Positions 4,079-7,287 of a stretch of 7,287 nucleotides of DNA are shown here, one piece after another. Origin of the DNA: an uncultured Chloroflexaceae bacterium. Lineage in GTDB: Bacteria; Chloroflexota; Chloroflexia; Chloroflexales; Chloroflexaceae. The notes under the pieces are model-generated. The model searched no databases. It saw only the letters and a list, made by a program, of their open reading frames with translations, and was not told the origin of the DNA. Location: contig CAKZQX010000013.1 in NCBI GenBank assembly GCA_937141995.1, forward strand, positions 1 to 7,287. The letters are read 5' to 3'. A program made the translations under genes and the position numbers. Each line of letters starts with the position of its first letter. Position 1 is the stretch's first letter.

Positions 4079-4930
4079 CTATGTCTCAATCATGCGGCGG
4101 TAGCGAGCCTGGATCACCATAAAGATACCATAGGCAACCAGGCCGAGCGCGACAATCCCCAGCAACCAGGGGCCGAACGGCTGCTGTACCAACGTCTGCA
4201 ACACCTGCGCCAGTCCTTCAGCCTCCTGCGGCTGCGCCTGGTACGCCGCCACGATGAAAAAGACCCCAATCATCGTCCAGACCACACCGCGCGCGGCCAG
4301 ACCAAACCGCCCCAGCCGGGTGGCCCAGGTCTGCTCGGTCGGGCTCATATCTTGCAGTTTGAACTTCTTGCGGAACGAGGCTTTGTAGGCGCGTTGCAAT
4401 TGTTCGAAGCCGGCGGCAATTGTGATTATACCCACAATGCCGACCAGCCACTGCCCAAAGGGCTGGGACATCAGCCGGGCGGTAAAGCTCTCGGTTGAGC
4501 TACCCCCACCGCCACCGCCATTACCCATAACGATCTGGACAGCAGTAAATGCTAGAAATCCATACAGAATACCACTGACGACATAGCCAATACGTGTAGC
4601 AATTCCCTTGGCGTCCGTACCTTTGTTTTCCGGGTCAGCGATTGCCTCGGCAAAACGCCAGACGACATAGCCGGCTAACCCGATAGCCACCAGTCCCAGC
4701 AAGACCTGGCCGAAGGGCTGATTAGCAATTGTCTGGAGCGCACCACTTGATCCCGTCGTCCGACCACCTGAGCCAATCGCCACCTGGAATGCCAGCACGC
4801 CGACAATCGCATAAACAACACCTTTAGCGGTATACCCAAAGCGTCCCAAACGGTCAATCCACGGACTGGCCTCCTGCGAAGCCTGCTCTGCTTGATTCTG
4901 GGCGCGCTGGACAGATGCATTCTGTGTCAT
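4079..4930 (-). CDS. DUF1206 family six-helix membrane protein
   Basis: The product has 283 residues. Three internal repeats of about 70 residues (24-96, 110-180, 202-276) each hold two membrane helices (about 37-52 and 76-94; 116-136 and 159-176; 214-232 and 254-276). Repeats 1 and 3 start with the same signature (WIDRLGRFGYTAKGVVYAIV and WATRLGRFGLAARGVVWTMI), and all three contain QPFGxWLLGIV-like segments (QPFGQVLLGL, QPFGQWLVGI, QPFGPWLLGI). This triplicated two-helix layout is characteristic of DUF1206, whose biochemical role is unknown. A Gln/Ala-rich N-terminus and a Gly-rich loop (about 136-143) lie outside the membrane. The ATG at 4930 follows AAGGGGG with a 7-9 nt gap. The gene lies 93 nt downstream of the cobW-like gene on the same strand. 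It may have its own promoter or be read through from it. Confidence 0.88.
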   Translation of the reverse strand: MTQNASVQRAQNQAEQASQEASPWIDRLGRFGYTAKGVVYAIVGVLAFQVAIGSGGRTTGSSGALQTIANQPFGQVLLGLVAIGLAGYVVWRFAEAIADPENKGTDAKGIATRIGYVVSGILYGFLAFTAVQIVMGNGGGGGGSSTESFTARLMSQPFGQWLVGIVGIITIAAGFEQLQRAYKASFRKKFKLQDMSPTEQTWATRLGRFGLAARGVVWTMIGVFFIVAAYQAQPQEAEGLAQVLQTLVQQPFGPWLLGIVALGLVAYGIFMVIQARYRRMIET

Positions 4931-4957
4931 GATGATTCCCCCTTGACTACAACAACC

Positions 4958-4985
4958 AATATCTCTCTGAACAGGAGAAATGCAA
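4958..4985 (-). promoter_or_regulatory. Weak candidate promoter for the DUF1206 gene
   Basis: On the minus strand TTGCAT (4985-4980; 3 of 6) and GATATT (4963-4958; 4 of 6) are separated by 16 bp, about 27 bp before the ATG. Both boxes are poor, so the gene may rely on readthrough from the upstream operon instead. Confidence 0.25.
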
Positions 4986-5023
4986 TTTGTGTGCCAGGGA
5001 AGAGTACAGACCTACAAAGCCGG

Positions 5024-5980
5024 TTAATCCCGCCGCGCCTGCCAGTCGGCGGCCCGTTCGGCGGTATCGACGCAGGCAGCAAGCCGGGCGAACAGCGCCG
5101 GCTGTAGCTCCGCAATTGCAGAGCCGATGAAGACCAACTGGTTGAGGTACGCCGGAGCCTGCTTGAAGCGGGTGGTTTCGTAGTCAACCCGCCCCGAGAC
5201 CACGTTGACCAGTGCAGGCCAGGGCGCATCAGTGCAGTGAACATAGCCCTTGGCGCGGTAGATCTGCGGCGGCAACTCGCGCATCACCGCCTCGATCCGG
5301 GTGCGCTCCAGCGGCGCGTCAGTCTGCCACAACAGGGTGCCGATCTGCTCCGTGTGCAGATGATCATGCGGCGGCGGGTCAGTTGCATCAGGTCGGGGGA
5401 GGACCGGCCCGGCAAAGAGCCGGCGCGGGTCAATCTGCCCATGGCTGGTCTCGCAGCGGGTGGCGCGCCCGTTATGCTCCTGGAGCAGCGCATGCACCTG
5501 CGCCAGTTCCGCCGCCGATACCAGATCGCACTTGTTGAGCACCAGAAAGTCGGCGGCGCGCAGTTGCCACGCTGCTACCGGCGACTGTTCCAACTGCTGC
5601 GCGATATTGGCAACATCCACCAGCGTAACGATTGCATCAAGCGGCAGATCGCCCGCCCGCGCCTGCCGGATCAGGCCGGAGGGCTCGGCCAGCCCGGTCG
5701 TCTCGACAATAATCAGATCCGGCGCGGCCAGCGTCAGGATCTCCTCCACCGCCAGCAGAAAATCCGTCCCGATGGAGCAGCAGATGCAGCCGCTGGTCAG
5801 CTCGATCATCTGCGCAACGTTCAGACCCGCAACGGCATGTCCATCGAAGCCGACTTCGCCAATCTCATTCACGATCAGCGCGATGCGTTGTCCCGCGATG
5901 CCCTGCTCCAACAGATGCCGCAGCAGCGTGGTTTTGCCACTGCCCAGAAACCCCGTCACAATACTGATTGGTGCCGTCAT
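5024..5980 (-). CDS. CobW/COG0523 family GTPase, probable metal chaperone
   Basis: The product has 318 residues from the ATG at 5980. A TTG three bases earlier is possible but less likely, because the Shine-Dalgarno GGAGG (5990-5986) sits 5 nt before the ATG. The G3E GTPase domain shows Walker A GFLGSGKTT (10-18), VNEIGEVGFDG (about 37-47), the metal-binding GCICC (Cys65, Cys67, Cys68), Walker B/switch IIVETTGLAEP (about 90-100) and the guanine-specificity NKCD (149-152). A short His-rich linker (His205, His207, His209) and a CobW C-terminal domain (about 211-303) follow. Family members deliver Zn or other metals, or assist cobalamin synthesis. The CxCC plus His cluster fits Zn/Co/Ni handling, but the metal and client are unknown. 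No cobalamin genes are nearby. It overlaps the upstream lipoprotein gene by one base (TGATG), so the two should be cotranscribed and translationally coupled. Confidence 0.93.
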   Translation of the reverse strand: MTAPISIVTGFLGSGKTTLLRHLLEQGIAGQRIALIVNEIGEVGFDGHAVAGLNVAQMIELTSGCICCSIGTDFLLAVEEILTLAAPDLIIVETTGLAEPSGLIRQARAGDLPLDAIVTLVDVANIAQQLEQSPVAAWQLRAADFLVLNKCDLVSAAELAQVHALLQEHNGRATRCETSHGQIDPRRLFAGPVLPRPDATDPPPHDHLHTEQIGTLLWQTDAPLERTRIEAVMRELPPQIYRAKGYVHCTDAPWPALVNVVSGRVDYETTRFKQAPAYLNQLVFIGSAIAELQPALFARLAACVDTAERAADWQARRD

Positions 5981-7122
5981 CAAAACCTCCCCGGTTGCGC
6001 CGTCACATAGCCGGTCAACTCAACATAGCCGCTACCCTGAACCGGCTGCCCCCCCTGCGTGCCACTGATCTCTACCGCGCCCTCCCAGTAAATGATGTTC
6101 GTCGGCAGTTCCTGATCGGCCAGGTAGGGCACCAGTTCCAGCACCAGATCCGCCTCGGGCAGGGTCAACCGCCAGCGCGCCGGGTAGGTTGCGCCGCTGT
6201 GGGGACTGCGCCAGGTGTCCAGCGCTTCGATCTGCAGATCGTCGGCATCCAGGTGGCGGGTGGTGCCATCGGGCGCGATCAGCGAACCATGCGAAAAGGG
6301 CGAAGTGCTGCCGTCGGCCTGGCGAATACGGGCAAACATCAGATCCCAGCCGTTATCCAGTTGCACCGCGAACCAGTCCCAGCCGACGGCGTCATCGTCC
6401 AGTGCGCTGGTGCCGAACTCATGATCCATCCAGCTCAGCCCCTGCACCGTGTAGGACTGCCCGGCAACCCGGATGGTGCCACTGGTCGCCATGCGGGTGA
6501 GCGAGTAGTAGTAGGAGGCATTGCCCTCCTCGGAGCCCTTCCGGCTCAACCCCTGCTCACCCTGGAGCACCGGCGGTTTTGTACTCGCCAGCGTCAGGTC
6601 CAGCGCAATCTCCCCTTCGGCGGCACGCAGATGCATCTGCATGCCCTCCGGCCCGCTCCCCGTGACCGACCAGTCCTCCAGGAAGACGCGGAAGGGCTCA
6701 CCCGTGGCACCCGCCAGCCCCGCCGCCCCGCGACTCAGCCGGTCGTAGGCATAGAACTGCTCGCCGGCGACATCGGTCAGCGCGAGATGGCCCAGGTACA
6801 TAGTGTGGGTGGCCCAGTCCGAGGCACGCTGCACCGGCTCCGGGCTCAGCGCCTGACGAAAGATCGTAAACTGAAACCCAAAGTGGCGGCCTGTAGCGCT
6901 GGTGAGGTTGCCGGTGTAGTACCACCACTCGGTGCGATAGGTCGGGTGCGGCCCATGATCCGCCGGGAAAACAAACGGACGCGGCGCGGTCGCGCGGGCA
7001 AACCCGGACGCATCCCCGGCATTCACCGCATCGATCACATCCAGCGAGGCGCGGATCTCCGGTTGCGCCGCACCGCCACACCCCGCCAGTACTATCAGCA
7101 ACAGCAAGAGAAAACGCTGCAT
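5980..7122 (-). CDS. Lipoprotein with CrtC/AttH-like lipocalin domain
   Basis: The product has 380 residues. I chose the ATG at 7122: AAGGA lies 5 nt upstream, and the start gives a textbook lipoprotein signal (MQRFLLLLLIVLAGCGG, lipobox LAGC with Cys15). An in-frame upstream extension to 7245 reads through repeats and is rejected. The mature protein matches the two-domain lipocalin-like fold shared by carotenoid 1,2-hydratase (CrtC) and AttH-type proteins. Key stretches are FPADHGPHPTYRTEWWYYTG (52-71), HFGFQFTIFRQAL (80-92), HTMYLGHLALTD (106-117), LSWMDHEFGTSAL (229-241) and VGWDWFAVQLDNGWDLMFAR (246-265). It should sit on the outer face of the membrane. Family names range from carotenoid hydratase to an AttEFGH transporter component. 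No transporter or carotenoid gene is visible here, so substrate and catalysis remain open. The stop overlaps the cobW-like start. Confidence 0.87.
   Translation of the reverse strand: MQRFLLLLLIVLAGCGGAAQPEIRASLDVIDAVNAGDASGFARATAPRPFVFPADHGPHPTYRTEWWYYTGNLTSATGRHFGFQFTIFRQALSPEPVQRASDWATHTMYLGHLALTDVAGEQFYAYDRLSRGAAGLAGATGEPFRVFLEDWSVTGSGPEGMQMHLRAAEGEIALDLTLASTKPPVLQGEQGLSRKGSEEGNASYYYSLTRMATSGTIRVAGQSYTVQGLSWMDHEFGTSALDDDAVGWDWFAVQLDNGWDLMFARIRQADGSTSPFSHGSLIAPDGTTRHLDADDLQIEALDTWRSPHSGATYPARWRLTLPEADLVLELVPYLADQELPTNIIYWEGAVEISGTQGGQPVQGSGYVELTGYVTAQPGRF
5986..5992 (-). promoter_or_regulatory. Internal Shine-Dalgarno and TGATG overlap for translational coupling
   Basis: On the minus strand GGGGAGG (5992-5986) lies within the last codons of the lipoprotein gene (PGRF). 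It is followed 5 nt later by TGATG, where the TGA stop (5982-5980) and the ATG start (5980-5978) share one base. This decides the cobW-like start. Confidence 0.8.
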
Positions 7123-7135
7123 CTGTATCCTTACA

Positions 7136-7163
7136 AGAACAAAAACCAGAGAACAAAGAACAA
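7136..7163 (-). repeat. Heptamer tandem array upstream of the lipoprotein gene
   Basis: In the plus direction the units are AGAACAA, AAACCAG, AGAACAA and AGAACAA in strict 7-bp register. On the minus strand this reads TTGTTCT repeats and ends a few bases before the ribosome binding site. It has the same period as the arrays at 3864-3898 and 4037-4078 but a different sequence. Confidence 0.65.
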
Positions 7164-7188
7164 TCACGATGTCCGTCATATCACGGGC

Positions 7189-7223
7189 GTCCCGGCTTCT
7201 GCCGGTGGCATGCCTGCCGGGAC
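7189..7223. repeat. GC-rich inverted repeat upstream of the lipoprotein gene
   Basis: GTCCCGGC (7189-7196) and GCCGGGAC (7216-7223) are perfect inverted repeats with a 19-nt loop containing the palindrome GGCATGCC (7207-7214). TGCCGGGA recurs at 7215-7222 and 7234-7241. It is probably another dispersed intergenic repeat. I found no clear promoter in 7123-7287. Confidence 0.55.
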
Positions 7224-7287
7224 AGTGGCCGACTGCCGGGAACACCTGCTCCGGCTGATGACATTTGAGAACATCGTCCGGATATGC

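Noticed and set aside
5237..6010. A 257-codon open frame antisense to the CobW-like gene
   Set aside because: The opposite strand has every CobW motif. This frame is Arg/Gln-rich, has no domain and is a shadow.
7123..7245. An in-frame N-terminal extension of the lipoprotein, with a further hydrophobic stretch from 7179
   Set aside because: It reads through a heptamer array and GC-rich repeats and would bury the lipoprotein signal sequence. The ATG at 7122 has a ribosome binding site and a perfect lipobox position.

Overview
The window is a GC-rich bacterial chromosomal segment with six protein-coding genes or gene fragments. Its intergenic regions are unusually rich in small repeats. A member of the Chloroflexota (a Chloroflexus/Roseiflexus-like filamentous bacterium) is my best guess. 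It rests on the style of the membrane-anchored lysozyme-like protein, the triple-repeat DUF1206 protein, the Pro/Thr/Glu-rich tails and the heptamer-type intergenic repeats. I see no rRNA or tRNA that would settle it, so this is inference.

Layout, left to right: (1) the 3' end of a plus-strand gene of unknown function with a Pro/Glu/Thr-rich tail, followed by a convincing rho-independent terminator; (2) a short MITE-like element (A, 312-477); (3) a minus-strand gene (481-1812) for a membrane-anchored lysozyme-like/glucosaminidase-type cell-wall hydrolase; (4) a second, inverted and longer copy of the same MITE-like family (B, 1933-2160) in the leader of that gene, carrying a 47-bp perfect palindrome, with a probable minus-strand promoter just beyond it; (5) a plus-strand gene for a small Gly-rich multi-pass membrane protein of unknown function; (6) a second type of inverted-repeat element (C) directly abutting the Shine-Dalgarno of (7) a plus-strand SpoU/TrmH-family RNA 2'-O-methyltransferase; (8) a repeat-packed convergent intergenic region, with heptamer arrays on each side of an inverted-repeat element (D) that shares its terminal sequence with C; (9) a minus-strand DUF1206 six-helix membrane protein; (10) a minus-strand two-gene operon, transcribed from the right edge, in which a lipoprotein with a CrtC/AttH-like lipocalin fold overlaps a CobW/COG0523 metal-chaperone GTPase by one base (TGATG).

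The genes are mostly housekeeping or envelope functions without one shared pathway. The clearest functional unit is the lipocalin-lipoprotein/CobW pair. There is no phage, CRISPR, toxin-antitoxin or defence cassette. The most interesting content is non-coding: two families of small terminal-inverted-repeat elements (A/B and C/D) and three short heptamer arrays, placed at gene ends and in leaders where they could supply or alter transcription and translation signals.
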